This document shows, one piece after another, positions 1-9,070 of a DNA stretch of 64,000 bases. The notes under the pieces are model-generated. The model saw nothing but the letters and a program-made list of their open reading frames with translations, did not search any database and was not told where the DNA came from. Origin of the DNA: Robinsoniella sp. (lineage in GTDB: Bacteria; Bacillota; Clostridia; Lachnospirales; Lachnospiraceae); NCBI GenBank assembly GCA_023664735.1, contig JAMPFB010000007.1, positions 1 to 64,000 of the forward strand. The letters run 5' to 3'. Within the stretch, counting starts at the first letter, position 1; the number at the start of each line of letters is the position of its first letter. A program made the position numbers and the translations under genes.

Positions 1-92
1 ACTGTTGCGTTTTTATAGAGCGAAAGCGTGGCGACGCAGAAAACATGCTCTGCATGAAACCCGCCTTGCGCTTGTGGGCTGAACTGTTACTT
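1..92 (+). repeat. Family A hairpin repeat, partial copy A0
   Basis: Reverse complement of the 5' half of the elements at 21107, 37102 and 42934. Positions 1-45 match the conserved core (GCGTTTTTATAGAGCGAAAG and the following GTGGCGACG). Positions 46-92 are the variable outer arm ending in GGCTGAACTGTTAC. The other half lies before the window. It sits 38 bp upstream of the moxR start and has the same orientation relative to its downstream gene as the other three copies. Confidence 0.8.
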
Positions 93-130
93 AAAATAGG
101 ATAAATACATACTTTAAGGAGGTCTGTTCT

Positions 131-1063
131 TTGAATCGTTCATTAGAAACCGTAAAAGAGGAAATCAAGAAAGTATTAAGAGGAAAGGATACTGTTATCG
201 ATATGGTGCTCTGCACCTTGCTAGCAAAAGGACACATTTTATTAGAGGATATTCCCGGCGTGGGGAAGACTACCCTTGCTGTGGCGCTATCCAGAACGCT
301 TTCCATGGATTATAAAAGAATGCAGTTTACTCCGGATGTGCTGCCAAGCGACATTTTGGGATTTCAGATGTATGACAAAAATTCCGGAGAATTTCATTTT
401 ATGGCAGGCTCTATTTTCTGTAACCTGTTTCTTGCAGATGAAATCAACCGTACTTCTCCAAAGACCCAATCCGCCCTGTTAGAAGTCATGGAAGAAAGAA
501 AGGTTACGGTAGACGGAAAAACTTCTGATCTTCCTAATCCTTTTTTTGTTATTGCCACCCAGAATCCCATTGGCGCTTCCGGCACCCAGAAGCTTCCGGA
601 TTCCCAGCTTGACCGCTTCTTTGTCCGTTTAAGCATCGGCTATCCTGACCGGACAAGCGCAGCGGAAATCTTAATGGGAAAATCGTCAGAGCAGTTAAGC
701 TCCGTAAAGGCAGTTCTTACCATTGACGAGCTGCTTGCCATGCAGGAACAAACTGAGCAGGTATTCGTAGATGACTGCCTTTATACATATATCGTAGACC
801 TCGTGGAGAAAACAAGAAATACGGACTATCTGTCCCAAGGCATCAGCCCAAGAGGAAGCATTGCCATCTTAAAGCTGGCAAAGGCATATGCCTTCTATAA
901 CAACCGGGACTACTTAGCGCCTGATGATATTTTATCTGTTTTTTACAGTGTTGCCAACCACCGCCTTATATTAAGCACCAAGGCAAAGGCAGAAGGACTA
1001 AGCGATTACGATGTAATAGAAAGCCTTTTGGGGCAGGTTCCCGTTCCCAAGCTTTCCAAATAA
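131..1063 (+). CDS. MoxR-family AAA+ ATPase
   Basis: A 310-residue MoxR AAA+ ATPase of the kind thought to act as a chaperone or activator for partner proteins. The P-loop IPGVGKTT is at residues 41-48, Walker B FLADEINR at about 100-107, the sensor ATQNP at about 142-146, and a LDRFF arginine-finger region follows. The start is TTG at 131, supported by a perfect AAGGAGG at 116-122. It is the first gene of a MoxR - DUF58 - transglutaminase operon, a widespread triad in which the ATPase is encoded next to a DUF58 protein and a membrane transglutaminase. Family assignment is firm; the cellular substrate is unknown. Confidence 0.93.
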   Translation: MNRSLETVKEEIKKVLRGKDTVIDMVLCTLLAKGHILLEDIPGVGKTTLAVALSRTLSMDYKRMQFTPDVLPSDILGFQMYDKNSGEFHFMAGSIFCNLFLADEINRTSPKTQSALLEVMEERKVTVDGKTSDLPNPFFVIATQNPIGASGTQKLPDSQLDRFFVRLSIGYPDRTSAAEILMGKSSEQLSSVKAVLTIDELLAMQEQTEQVFVDDCLYTYIVDLVEKTRNTDYLSQGISPRGSIAILKLAKAYAFYNNRDYLAPDDILSVFYSVANHRLILSTKAKAEGLSDYDVIESLLGQVPVPKLSK

Positions 1064-1081
1064 GGGATTTTGGGTGATTTT

Positions 1082-2128
1082 ATGAATAGACTGATACGAA
1101 ACTGGATTTCTTATATCATGCTTTCGGTTGCCACATTGCTTTTTACCATATATTACAGGCAATCTTTTTTTCTTGTGCTGTTTTTGCTGCTCTGTTTCCT
1201 TCCTGTGATTTCTTATTTTACATGCAGCTATGGTTTTAAGCATATAAATGTTTCCCTTGCTTCCAAAGCATATATTGCAGATAAGCCTGCCACCCTGCCT
1301 CTTTTCGTCACCATTGAAAACGAGTCCCATATTCCCTTTACCCATTTTGAAGTTACCCTTCACAGCTTTTGTTGCTTTTATCCAAAGCCACAATTAGAAA
1401 GGCTGGTGCTTCCTGCTTATGCAAAAAAACATTCTGTCAACTCCTTTCCCATTACCTACAAAAAATCCGGATGCTACCAGACAAGGCTGTTGGAAATCAC
1501 CACCTATGACTTTTTGCAGTTATTTCGTTATTCCAGACCCTGCAGCGCCCAGACAGAGGTGCAGATTATGCCTACAGCCACCGGGGAGGTTTCTTATCAC
1601 AACAGGATTTACAGTGAAGGCTTTGACGAATATGAAGAAACTTCTTTAAAAGGAAACGTATCCTCCAACGTAACAGATGTACGGGAATACCGTCCGGGGG
1701 ACAGACTGCAGAAAATCCATTGGAAGCTTTCCGCCAAATCGGATGACCTTATGGTAAAGGAAAACGAGGCCACTACCTCCAACCGTTTTTTTCTGCTAGC
1801 AGAGCTTTATTCCCCAGACGTGCTTTCATCTGAACCGGGGGATTATGATTTGTTAGATAAAACCATTGATTATGCTTTCATGCTGGGAAACGAACTTCTT
1901 ATGGCAGGGGAAAGCTTTTTCCTAAGCTGCTATTCCATAAAAAGAAGCGACTTTTCCACCTTCTTTGTTAGAAATAAGGATGAATTTCTCCTTGCTTTCT
2001 CCCAGCTCTTTTATGAAAGCACCTATCAGGTGGAAAATCTGGGCAGAACCATTTATGAAAAATCACAGTTGAACCAAGGAACCTTATTGCATATTACCCA
2101 CAAAGGAGTCGAAGATGTTCTTTCCTAA
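1082..2128 (+). CDS. DUF58 domain protein
   Basis: About 348 residues. Two adjacent hydrophobic segments form the N-terminus (roughly residues 5-45). The C-terminal half carries the DUF58 signature, including a conserved stretch with DVREYRPGD and HWKLSAK. DUF58 proteins have a von Willebrand A-like fold and accompany MoxR ATPases. ATG at 1082 is preceded by GGTGA; an in-frame TTG at 1070 is an alternative that adds four residues. The gene follows moxR by 18 bp and overlaps the next start by 14 bp, so translation is probably coupled. Function beyond the family is not known. Confidence 0.88.
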   Translation: MNRLIRNWISYIMLSVATLLFTIYYRQSFFLVLFLLLCFLPVISYFTCSYGFKHINVSLASKAYIADKPATLPLFVTIENESHIPFTHFEVTLHSFCCFYPKPQLERLVLPAYAKKHSVNSFPITYKKSGCYQTRLLEITTYDFLQLFRYSRPCSAQTEVQIMPTATGEVSYHNRIYSEGFDEYEETSLKGNVSSNVTDVREYRPGDRLQKIHWKLSAKSDDLMVKENEATTSNRFFLLAELYSPDVLSSEPGDYDLLDKTIDYAFMLGNELLMAGESFFLSCYSIKRSDFSTFFVRNKDEFLLAFSQLFYESTYQVENLGRTIYEKSQLNQGTLLHITHKGVEDVLS

Positions 2129-4628
2129 AACCAAGAAAAACACCATACCCGATGAAACTTTATATGGTTTTTCCTTTCCGGCAGAGCCTGCTTCCTTTAC
2201 TCCAAATATGGCTGTGCTTTGTACGGTAAAGGCATTACTTGTTTTTTGCGCCACATGGGGGACAATAGGCGGGATTCTTTCTGCCTTTTCCATCCGATAT
2301 AATGCTGTCCTTGTTATGGCGGTACTTTTGCTGCTTTCCTTTATACTAGCATTTTTACACTATAATGCAGTCATATTTAATACGGTATATCCTGTTCTTT
2401 TTGTGATATTTACCTATTCCATCATTCAATGCCGGGTCATTGCCAACAGTGGCTTCCAGACCTTTATTTCTGTTTTATTTGAAGAATACGGCTCCTATTT
2501 TAACTTATCCCTGAGCAGGGAAGTTACAGTTGGCTTTGCCGACCAGTATCTTGCCATAACTGTTGCAGCCATATTTGTAGGCTTCTTTCTTGCCCTGCTT
2601 TTGAACATTGCCATTTCCACTTATATGAGTCTGATTCTTACATTAATGCTGACGTTTCCTTTTTTACAGCTTGCCATATACATAGAAAAGTATCCGGATA
2701 TTCCGTTTTTGTTTTTTATACTGTCTTCTTATGTCGTGGTTGGCATACTTGGAAGAAGCCGTCACTATGACCTTCCTTTAAAAAAGAAAAAGAGAGTCTT
2801 TTTTCAGGTTGCAAAAAAGAAGGGAAAAGAAAATGCCTACACACTGCACAACTATAAGGCAAGCGGCACTATCCTTTTGGAAACTGCCAGCCGCCTTGGG
2901 CTTTTATCCGCTTTGTTTATTATAGCTTCTTATTCCCTGCTGACCAATCACGATGCGCAGCAGACTGTTTCCAATGGGCTGAAGGCAAAAACGGATGAAT
3001 ATCTAAAGATTTTTGTTCAATCAGGCTTATCAGGCTTTTTTGACCGCTATGCTGCTACCGGCGGCATCAGCGGCGGCAAGTTAGGAGGCGTCAGTGCCGT
3101 CCGTCCGGATTATCAGCCTGATTTAAAGGTTACCTTTGCCCCTTACAGCTATGATACTATTTATCTCAAGGCATTTACAGGCGCTGATTATACCGGAAGC
3201 GAATGGCTTCCTCCTACTTATAGTGAAGAATCTCTTGAACAGATGTTTGGTAATGATTTTTCTGAATTTTCAGAATACAGCGCTGGCATTGAGGGAAAGA
3301 GGCTTGCCTATTTATTTGAACGCTCCGGCAGCAATTTAAAAGGAAAAATGAAAATTGAAAATTTAGATGCCAGCGTGGATTATTTATATCTGCCCTACTA
3401 TGCAGATAATATATCCTATGAATATCAGACAGAGCAAAGCATTTTTTCCGGTTCCCTGCCCATAGGCAGCACTTTGGAGGTGTCCTATTATCCTCCTGTA
3501 AATGCAGGATTGTTAACCGGGTCCTTTAGTGAAAAGGAAATCCCTGATTTATCTGCCTCCTTCCCTCTTCCCGCCACTAAAAAAGAAGAGTCCTATTATG
3601 AAATCTATCATATGAACAATCAACTCTACTACAAGAGCATTCCATCTTCTCTGGAGCCTGTTTTAGAGGAAATCCGGGATGAAATAGGAACCGTAGAGCT
3701 TTTAGAAGAGCAAATATTATTAGTACAGGATTATCTTGAACAAAATTATACATATTCAATGAATCCGGGCACAACACCTTTTAACGAAGACTTTATTGAT
3801 TATTTTTTATCCCATCAAAAACAGGGGTATTGCGCTCATTTTGCCTCTGCTGCCACTATGATTTTCCGCTCCTACGGGATTCCTGCCAGATATGTTGAGG
3901 GTTATGTAGTTACTTTTCAGGATATGGCAAATGCTCAGGCAATTGACGAAAGCTATGAGGATTATCTTCAGGGAGACCCCCCCCTTGGAAGGACTGGTGT
4001 CGTTGAAGCAGAAATCACAGACGGAAGCGCCCATGCATGGGTTGAGGTTTACAAGGAAGGCTTTGGCTGGATTCCGGTGGAAGTCACCCCTCCCTCTTCC
4101 GAAGGAGATAACACTTATTCGGATTTCTGGGACGTGTTCTCAGGACTGTTTTCCATATCAGGCACCCAGACTACCGCTGCAAATGATGCTACTATAGAAA
4201 ATGACACTGGAAGATGGGATTCCTTTTTAAGCAGCACCGATTTAATTGCCGGTCCCCTCCTTTCACTGGCCGCCATCCTGCTATTTGTTCCACTCCTGTT
4301 TAAGCTGTTTTTACATTTATTTACACTGCTTAAAATCCGGATAGCATTTTCCAAAGGAAATTACGTACCAATGATTTCCTATTTATATCAAAAGCTAATT
4401 GCAAGATTGAAAAAGAAAAAGCTATTAGGAGAAAACTCTCCCACTCCGGAACAGTTAAAGAAAATTTTGGATTCTCTGTTTTCAGAGACAGATATGGATT
4501 CCATTCCTTCACCTGAAGAATATATAAGCCTTTTGGAAAAAGGATGCTTTTCAAAAGAAGGCTTATCAAAGGAACAGGTTTTTAAATTAAAGGAAATGAC
4601 ACGACAGCTTATAAAAAGGATTGGTTAG
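2115..4628 (+). CDS. Membrane transglutaminase-like protein
   Basis: An 837-residue protein with about six membrane spans in residues 30-270, a large extracytoplasmic part with a transglutaminase-like (papain-fold) domain, one more span near residue 710, and a cytoplasmic C-terminal tail. The catalytic Cys is about residue 573 (QGYCAHFASA) and the His about 640 (SAHAWVEVY). Where the family usually has Asp, the sequence reads IPVEVTPP, so the third triad residue may be Glu. AAAGGAG lies just upstream of the ATG. Third gene of the MoxR - DUF58 operon. Activity may be peptidase or crosslinking at the envelope; this is inferred from the fold only. Confidence 0.88.
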   Translation: MFFPKTKKNTIPDETLYGFSFPAEPASFTPNMAVLCTVKALLVFCATWGTIGGILSAFSIRYNAVLVMAVLLLLSFILAFLHYNAVIFNTVYPVLFVIFTYSIIQCRVIANSGFQTFISVLFEEYGSYFNLSLSREVTVGFADQYLAITVAAIFVGFFLALLLNIAISTYMSLILTLMLTFPFLQLAIYIEKYPDIPFLFFILSSYVVVGILGRSRHYDLPLKKKKRVFFQVAKKKGKENAYTLHNYKASGTILLETASRLGLLSALFIIASYSLLTNHDAQQTVSNGLKAKTDEYLKIFVQSGLSGFFDRYAATGGISGGKLGGVSAVRPDYQPDLKVTFAPYSYDTIYLKAFTGADYTGSEWLPPTYSEESLEQMFGNDFSEFSEYSAGIEGKRLAYLFERSGSNLKGKMKIENLDASVDYLYLPYYADNISYEYQTEQSIFSGSLPIGSTLEVSYYPPVNAGLLTGSFSEKEIPDLSASFPLPATKKEESYYEIYHMNNQLYYKSIPSSLEPVLEEIRDEIGTVELLEEQILLVQDYLEQNYTYSMNPGTTPFNEDFIDYFLSHQKQGYCAHFASAATMIFRSYGIPARYVEGYVVTFQDMANAQAIDESYEDYLQGDPPLGRTGVVEAEITDGSAHAWVEVYKEGFGWIPVEVTPPSSEGDNTYSDFWDVFSGLFSISGTQTTAANDATIENDTGRWDSFLSSTDLIAGPLLSLAAILLFVPLLFKLFLHLFTLLKIRIAFSKGNYVPMISYLYQKLIARLKKKKLLGENSPTPEQLKKILDSLFSETDMDSIPSPEEYISLLEKGCFSKEGLSKEQVFKLKEMTRQLIKRIG

Positions 4629-4648
4629 TTTTCACTAACCAATCCTTT
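4615..4648. terminator. Bidirectional terminator inside two converging genes
   Basis: A perfect 15-bp stem with a TTTC loop; arms are AAAGGATTGGTTAGT and its complement. The two convergent stop codons overlap inside it (transglutaminase TAG at 4626-4628, TetR stop at 4625-4627). The T-run is better on the minus strand (TTTTTAT). Confidence 0.85.
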
Positions 4649-5209
4649 CATCATATAAAGTATTTCTCTGTTTACTGTTTCTTCCGTAATACCCATTGTC
4701 TGGGCACAGACCTTTAAGCCTTCTAGCACATACATCATATTTCTTGCCGCCCCTAATGGGTCATCGCAAATAAATTCTTCCGTTTCCACTCCGTCTATAA
4801 TCAGCTGCTCTATAATCTTTACTGCACTGTTAAATTGAATGCGCACCTGATTTTCCTTTTTCGGCACCTGATTGGCAAAGAAAAATTCATATATGGCAAC
4901 GGTCAGGTTTTCTCCTTTATTCAAAATTTCCTTTTTTTGTTCCTTTAAGAATAGGGCAAGAATATCTGCTCCAGTGCTTTCCTCCGTCATTGCCTGTGAA
5001 AAGGTGTCGTCTGCTTCTTCTCCCTCCAGCCTTAACACTTCCAGAAAAATTTCTTTTGTGCTTTCAAAATATAAATAAAGACCTCCCCTACTGATTTGGC
5101 ATGCATCTATGATATCCTGCATGGTAACACTTTTAAATCCTTTTTTAGCAAAGACCTCCTTTGCTTTTGTTAATATGTATTGCTTTTTTTGTACTGATTT
5201 ATCACCCAT
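4625..5209 (-). CDS. TetR/AcrR-family regulator
   Basis: A 194-residue one-component repressor. The N-terminal helix-turn-helix region is clear (residues 20-50, with TMQDIIDACQISRGGLYLYF), followed by a helical ligand-binding domain without recognisable specificity. It starts 12 bp downstream of the stop of the next minus-strand gene, so the two are probably co-transcribed. The gene overlaps the end of the transglutaminase gene by 4 bp tail-to-tail. Target genes are unknown; the neighbouring unknown gene or itself are the natural guesses. Confidence 0.9.
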   Translation of the reverse strand: MGDKSVQKKQYILTKAKEVFAKKGFKSVTMQDIIDACQISRGGLYLYFESTKEIFLEVLRLEGEEADDTFSQAMTEESTGADILALFLKEQKKEILNKGENLTVAIYEFFFANQVPKKENQVRIQFNSAVKIIEQLIIDGVETEEFICDDPLGAARNMMYVLEGLKVCAQTMGITEETVNREILYMMKGLVSEN

Positions 5210-5221
5210 TTTCTTTCCCTC

Positions 5222-5836
5222 TTAGTCAGCCTCCAATATGCGGCGGATTTCCTCTAAAGACAGCTCCTCTGCATCCTCTTCCAATTGGGGTACAGGCGGA
5301 TTTGCCGCTTCCGGCTGCTCTTTTACTTCCTTATAGACCGGTTGCTTCACTTCTTCCAGAATATTTTCTTCGTCAATTACAATGGGCTTATCCCAAAATT
5401 CAACAATTTCCCTTGTCTTTTTCAGTATCCTAAGGAAAATCTCGTATTCCACCCCATTTTTCCAGTAAATGGACTTAGTCATCCCCCCAAGCACATAGCG
5501 GGACATGATACCGCACAAAACCTCCATATGCATAATATCTACCCGGTCAATTGCCTTCCATTCATCCTCAAAGGTTCTTAAATGGTTCTTTGTATACACA
5601 TATTGATAATTATTATCCATATAATTAGTCTTAGAAACATCATTGATAAATGACAGCAGGGTTCCATCATATACTGGAATGGAAAAGCTCTGTTTTACTT
5701 CTCCTTCTCCTTTATAAGAATGAGCTACTGTCTGCCCGGTCTGCTTCTCTAGCCACGGAATATACCGAGCCAAATATTCAATAGTAGGCTTAAACTTCTC
5801 AATAATTTCCTCTCTGCTTTCTTTTACATTGTCCAT
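5222..5836 (-). CDS. Uncharacterised protein, 204 aa
   Basis: I do not recognise this protein. It has no signal peptide or membrane span. Residues 1-155 look like a compact globular domain rich in aromatic residues; the last 50 residues are acidic and proline-containing, ending in a short charged helix (SLEEIRRILEAD). ATG at 5836 has GGGAGGG six bases upstream and is preferred over an upstream start at 5890. The same strand and 12-bp spacing to the TetR gene suggest one transcript. It diverges from the large CRP-like gene across a 205-bp promoter region. Confidence 0.7.
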   Translation of the reverse strand: MDNVKESREEIIEKFKPTIEYLARYIPWLEKQTGQTVAHSYKGEGEVKQSFSIPVYDGTLLSFINDVSKTNYMDNNYQYVYTKNHLRTFEDEWKAIDRVDIMHMEVLCGIMSRYVLGGMTKSIYWKNGVEYEIFLRILKKTREIVEFWDKPIVIDEENILEEVKQPVYKEVKEQPEAANPPVPQLEEDAEELSLEEIRRILEAD

Positions 5837-5954
5837 GCTGTACCCTCCCAAAAGCCCGTCTGATAAGTTAAAATATGACACACTAATCACTTTCTATTTA
5901 TTTTAGCATAAATTTATAAAAAGTACAGCAAAAACCAATATTATCACAATATTA

Positions 5955-5985
5955 TTGAGATTTTTTTTGTAGAATGTGCTATACT
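5955..5985 (+). promoter_or_regulatory. Predicted promoter for the 6042 gene
   Basis: TTGAGA at 5955-5960 and an extended -10 TGCTATACT ending at 5985, spacer 19. The spacer is long, but the TGn extension compensates. About 50 bases separate it from the chosen ATG. Confidence 0.5.
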
Positions 5986-6041
5986 ATATTTGTTCTTTCT
6001 GTATGAACATCAAAAAAGCTACAAGGAATAGAGGTAATATT

Positions 6042-8312
6042 ATGGCAAATATTTCAATTAAAAAAGGAACTATTATTTATAAAAAAGGCGCCGCCATCAC
6101 TACCGTAAGCCGAATCCTCAGCGGAAAGGTAAAAATGGCTTGTGACTGCGGTGATCTTACTTTATCGGCAGAGGATGTGCTTGGAGCAGTGGATTTAAAT
6201 ACTATGGTCCACAATTGTACTTATACTGCATTAGAGGATACTGTCCTTTCCACTCATATTTTTAACTCCCAAAAGGAGCTGCCCGTCTTTTTAACAGAAA
6301 ATGAAGCTCTTACCATGGCATTATTAAGAAGCAGTGTCAAGCAGATTTGTACCGCTTTAGATGAAGAGGTCTTTTTTCAATACGAATGCGACAACCTATA
6401 TTCCTATCTGTCAGAAAGCTATGAGGAATATAAAAAGCTTTGCAGCAAATATGCAGTACCCGAAAAGGCTCTTCCGGGACTTTCAGAAATGGAAGCCTTT
6501 CATTTAGAAGATGGCACTCCAGACTGGCTTGGCATCTATTATGAAGAATCCGCCGATATGCTTTCAGGACCTGCTTCCGGCTCTCTTTTCCAATATCCCA
6601 ACTTAAATGCCGGTTATCTTCTTCGCTTTTGCGAAGATTTCCACAAAATTGCAAGGGTCTGCAGTGAAATGACACAATACCGTTCTAAATTGGCGCTACT
6701 TTTAATGAATAAAAACGGAATGGATTTATTTGATTTATATACCAATCTACTGTTTCGTGTTATGCAGGACGGTACGGATACCATGTCCTTATCTGCTACC
6801 ATCTCCACTTTCCTGATACATATAGAAGGTACACCTTCCTTTAACAAGGAGCTTTATCAGGAACGGGTGCAGGCATATAAAAATACCCTTGCAGGCATTG
6901 AAGAGGAATTATTGGCAGGCAGCTCTACATCTGCTTTCCCGAACAATGATTCCCTGCAAAATTCTCTGGATACGATTTTAAAATATGCCAACTGCAGCGA
7001 AGAAACCGGTCTTTCCTTTAAGAGGGCTATTACCGCTTACAAAAAGCAATCAGATAAAACCGGCACCACAGATGAATTAAGAAGGCTGCGTAAAGAAATC
7101 ACTTCCCTATTTTATGAAATATACACTCTTGCTTTTCAGGCAAGCACTCAGGATACGCATATACCTACCATCATAAAAATGTTCCTTAAATTTGGATATG
7201 TGGACGAGGAACTGGCAGGCGCTGAAAATGCTGCTTATTTATACTCCATTGCCGATTCCTATACCGGCAATAAGAAATACCACGTATATACCATATTTGA
7301 ATGGCTGAATGAGATTCATCAGGGCAATAAGGAACCCCGCAGAAATGAATTTGACGTGGATTATGCCGGACATGTGCATGAACTGAAAACCTCCGGCAAA
7401 ATTGATGCAAATAGGGAAAAAGAACTGTTAGTCGATACGAAGGAGAAGGTATTATTTGAAATCCAGAACATGTTTACTATTGCCAATAAAATGACTTCTG
7501 GAAGGATTGCCAGCTTTACTCCTGTTTTCTCCGAGCATACGGTACTTTCTTCCTTAGAATCCATTTTGGCAACTCCAGAGAAAATTGCTGCTTCCCTTGT
7601 GCAAATACAAAAAATTGATTATTCCGCATTTTACAGGGATGCCCTCTTTTATGATGCCTCCCTTCCTATCCCCAAGGAAAATGTAAAGAAGAAAATCCTT
7701 CCTGATCTTATCCTGATGCCTAATATCGGAAACCGTAGCGTTATGTGGCAGGAGCTGGAAGGTAAATCCAGAAGCACGCCGGCATGCTACATCCTGCCAA
7801 CCTTTTGTCAGGAGGATCTGCACTTGCTGATTCTTCGCGCTACCGGGGAATACCGTTGGGAAATCTGCCGCCGTACTCAGGGCGCAAGATGGAACGATTT
7901 ATCAGACCCTTCCCTGACAAGCGAATATTTCGATTATGTACAGTTTTACCGGAAAAACAATGAATTGTCTACGGATGCCAAGGAAAAGGTAAAGACTGCT
8001 CTTACAAAGGCAAGAAACAGCTTTAAGGAAATGTTCGTAAACGATTATATTATTTGGATGCTTTATGAAGGAAAAGGCTCGCCCCGTATGAACAAGGTGG
8101 CAAGAAGGATTTTATTTACCTACTGCCCTTTCCCACAAGCTATTAGGGAACAATTGAAAAGCAATCCCCTTTACGGAGAAATTATGGAAAAATGGCAGAT
8201 TAAGAGAGCACAGGAAAACCACCGTCTTTCCAATATACTAAAAAGGCTGGAAAATTCCGGTATTGAGATTCCAAAGGAATTGCAGGCGCAGCAGGCTTTT
8301 CTGAATATGTGA
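6042..8312 (+). CDS. Large protein with cyclic-nucleotide-binding-like N-terminus
   Basis: A 756-residue cytoplasmic protein. The first 95 residues resemble the beta-roll of CRP/cNMP-binding domains (pattern ISIKKGTIIYKKG, then a glycine-containing strand and a second repeat). The rest is long, mostly helical and without a motif I can name. No DNA-binding helix-turn-helix is evident, so this is not an ordinary CRP regulator. ATG at 6042 follows AGAGG and is preferred to an upstream ATG at 5976, which would fall inside the promoter. The gene stands alone. It may be a sensor that couples a ligand or phosphosite signal to a partner; that is inference. Confidence 0.65.
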   Translation: MANISIKKGTIIYKKGAAITTVSRILSGKVKMACDCGDLTLSAEDVLGAVDLNTMVHNCTYTALEDTVLSTHIFNSQKELPVFLTENEALTMALLRSSVKQICTALDEEVFFQYECDNLYSYLSESYEEYKKLCSKYAVPEKALPGLSEMEAFHLEDGTPDWLGIYYEESADMLSGPASGSLFQYPNLNAGYLLRFCEDFHKIARVCSEMTQYRSKLALLLMNKNGMDLFDLYTNLLFRVMQDGTDTMSLSATISTFLIHIEGTPSFNKELYQERVQAYKNTLAGIEEELLAGSSTSAFPNNDSLQNSLDTILKYANCSEETGLSFKRAITAYKKQSDKTGTTDELRRLRKEITSLFYEIYTLAFQASTQDTHIPTIIKMFLKFGYVDEELAGAENAAYLYSIADSYTGNKKYHVYTIFEWLNEIHQGNKEPRRNEFDVDYAGHVHELKTSGKIDANREKELLVDTKEKVLFEIQNMFTIANKMTSGRIASFTPVFSEHTVLSSLESILATPEKIAASLVQIQKIDYSAFYRDALFYDASLPIPKENVKKKILPDLILMPNIGNRSVMWQELEGKSRSTPACYILPTFCQEDLHLLILRATGEYRWEICRRTQGARWNDLSDPSLTSEYFDYVQFYRKNNELSTDAKEKVKTALTKARNSFKEMFVNDYIIWMLYEGKGSPRMNKVARRILFTYCPFPQAIREQLKSNPLYGEIMEKWQIKRAQENHRLSNILKRLENSGIEIPKELQAQQAFLNM

Positions 8313-8362
8313 TGGTTGGAACTGGATTGCAGAAGAGAATTGAAATACAGGACGGAGGCGCA

Positions 8363-8376
8363 GGCTGAACTGTTAC
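8363..8376. repeat. Solo terminal motif of family A hairpin repeat
   Basis: GGCTGAACTGTTAC preceded by GAGGCGCA, matching the outer end of copies A0 and A1. No second arm is present nearby, so this is a remnant or isolated end. Confidence 0.55.
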
Positions 8377-8482
8377 GTTTTTCCATATGTCTTAATTTTT
8401 TATGAACTTTATGGAAAAGGCTTATTTTTTGTGTATAATGGATAGTCATGAGATTTTTATATGCCAGTATTTAAAATGAGGA

Positions 8483-9034
8483 ATGGTTATGAAAAAATTT
8501 ATAAAGTATCTGCTGTTGTTTATCAAGCATCTATTGCGGTTTGTATTAAAGCCTTTGTCTTTTGTACCTGCTATTTTGGTAATGTATATGATATTTTCCT
8601 TTTCCGGACAGGACGGAGCTGCTTCTTCTGCCTTAAGCTATAAAGTAAGCAGTAAGATTGTTTCAGCGGCAGATGAAGCCTTTGACCTGAATCTGTCTTA
8701 TGCCGAAAGAGAACATTATATTGACCGGATTCATTATTATGTAAGGAAAGGGGCGCATTTTACAGAATACTTCATCCTTGCGGTTACAGTAGCCTTTCCT
8801 CTTTATGTATATGGTATGCGTGGAATCTGGCTTGTGTTGTTTGCAGGGGCTTTTTGTGTGGGGTTTGCCTGTCTGGACGAATATCACCAGTCCTTTGTTT
8901 CCGGCAGAACCCCTGCTAAAAAGGATGTAATAATTGATAGCTGCGGAGCTTTTCTTGGGATTATAATTACCCGGATTGTGTGCTTTATTGGGCGGAAGAC
9001 AGTGTTTGCCCCACTGTCTATAAAAAGAGAGTAA
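8483..9034 (+). CDS. VanZ-family membrane protein
   Basis: A 183-residue protein with four predicted membrane spans. It has the VanZ-like signatures VRKGAHFTEYFILAV in the middle and DEYHQSFVSGR followed by a conserved Asp (KDVIIDSCGAF) near the end. VanZ gives low-level teicoplanin resistance in enterococci; most family members have no known role. The start is ATG at 8483 or the in-frame ATG at 8489, which has better spacing to GAGGA. A TATAAT box at 8435-8440 could be its -10. It is a single gene ending in a strong terminator. Confidence 0.85.
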   Translation: MVMKKFIKYLLLFIKHLLRFVLKPLSFVPAILVMYMIFSFSGQDGAASSALSYKVSSKIVSAADEAFDLNLSYAEREHYIDRIHYYVRKGAHFTEYFILAVTVAFPLYVYGMRGIWLVLFAGAFCVGFACLDEYHQSFVSGRTPAKKDVIIDSCGAFLGIIITRIVCFIGRKTVFAPLSIKRE

Positions 9035-9065
9035 TGGAAAATCATATAAATCCATTACTCTTTTG
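9028..9065. terminator. Bidirectional terminator after VanZ and diguanylate cyclase genes
   Basis: An 11-bp perfect stem AGAGTAATGGA / TCCATTACTCT (9028-9038 and 9051-9061) followed by TTTT. The VanZ stop codon lies in the left arm; the convergent GGDEF gene ends 6 bp to the right. Confidence 0.85.
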
Positions 9066-9070
9066 CCAGC

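Noticed and set aside
91..306. Minus-strand frame of 71 codons over the moxR start
   Set aside because: Antisense shadow of moxR without a ribosome binding site.
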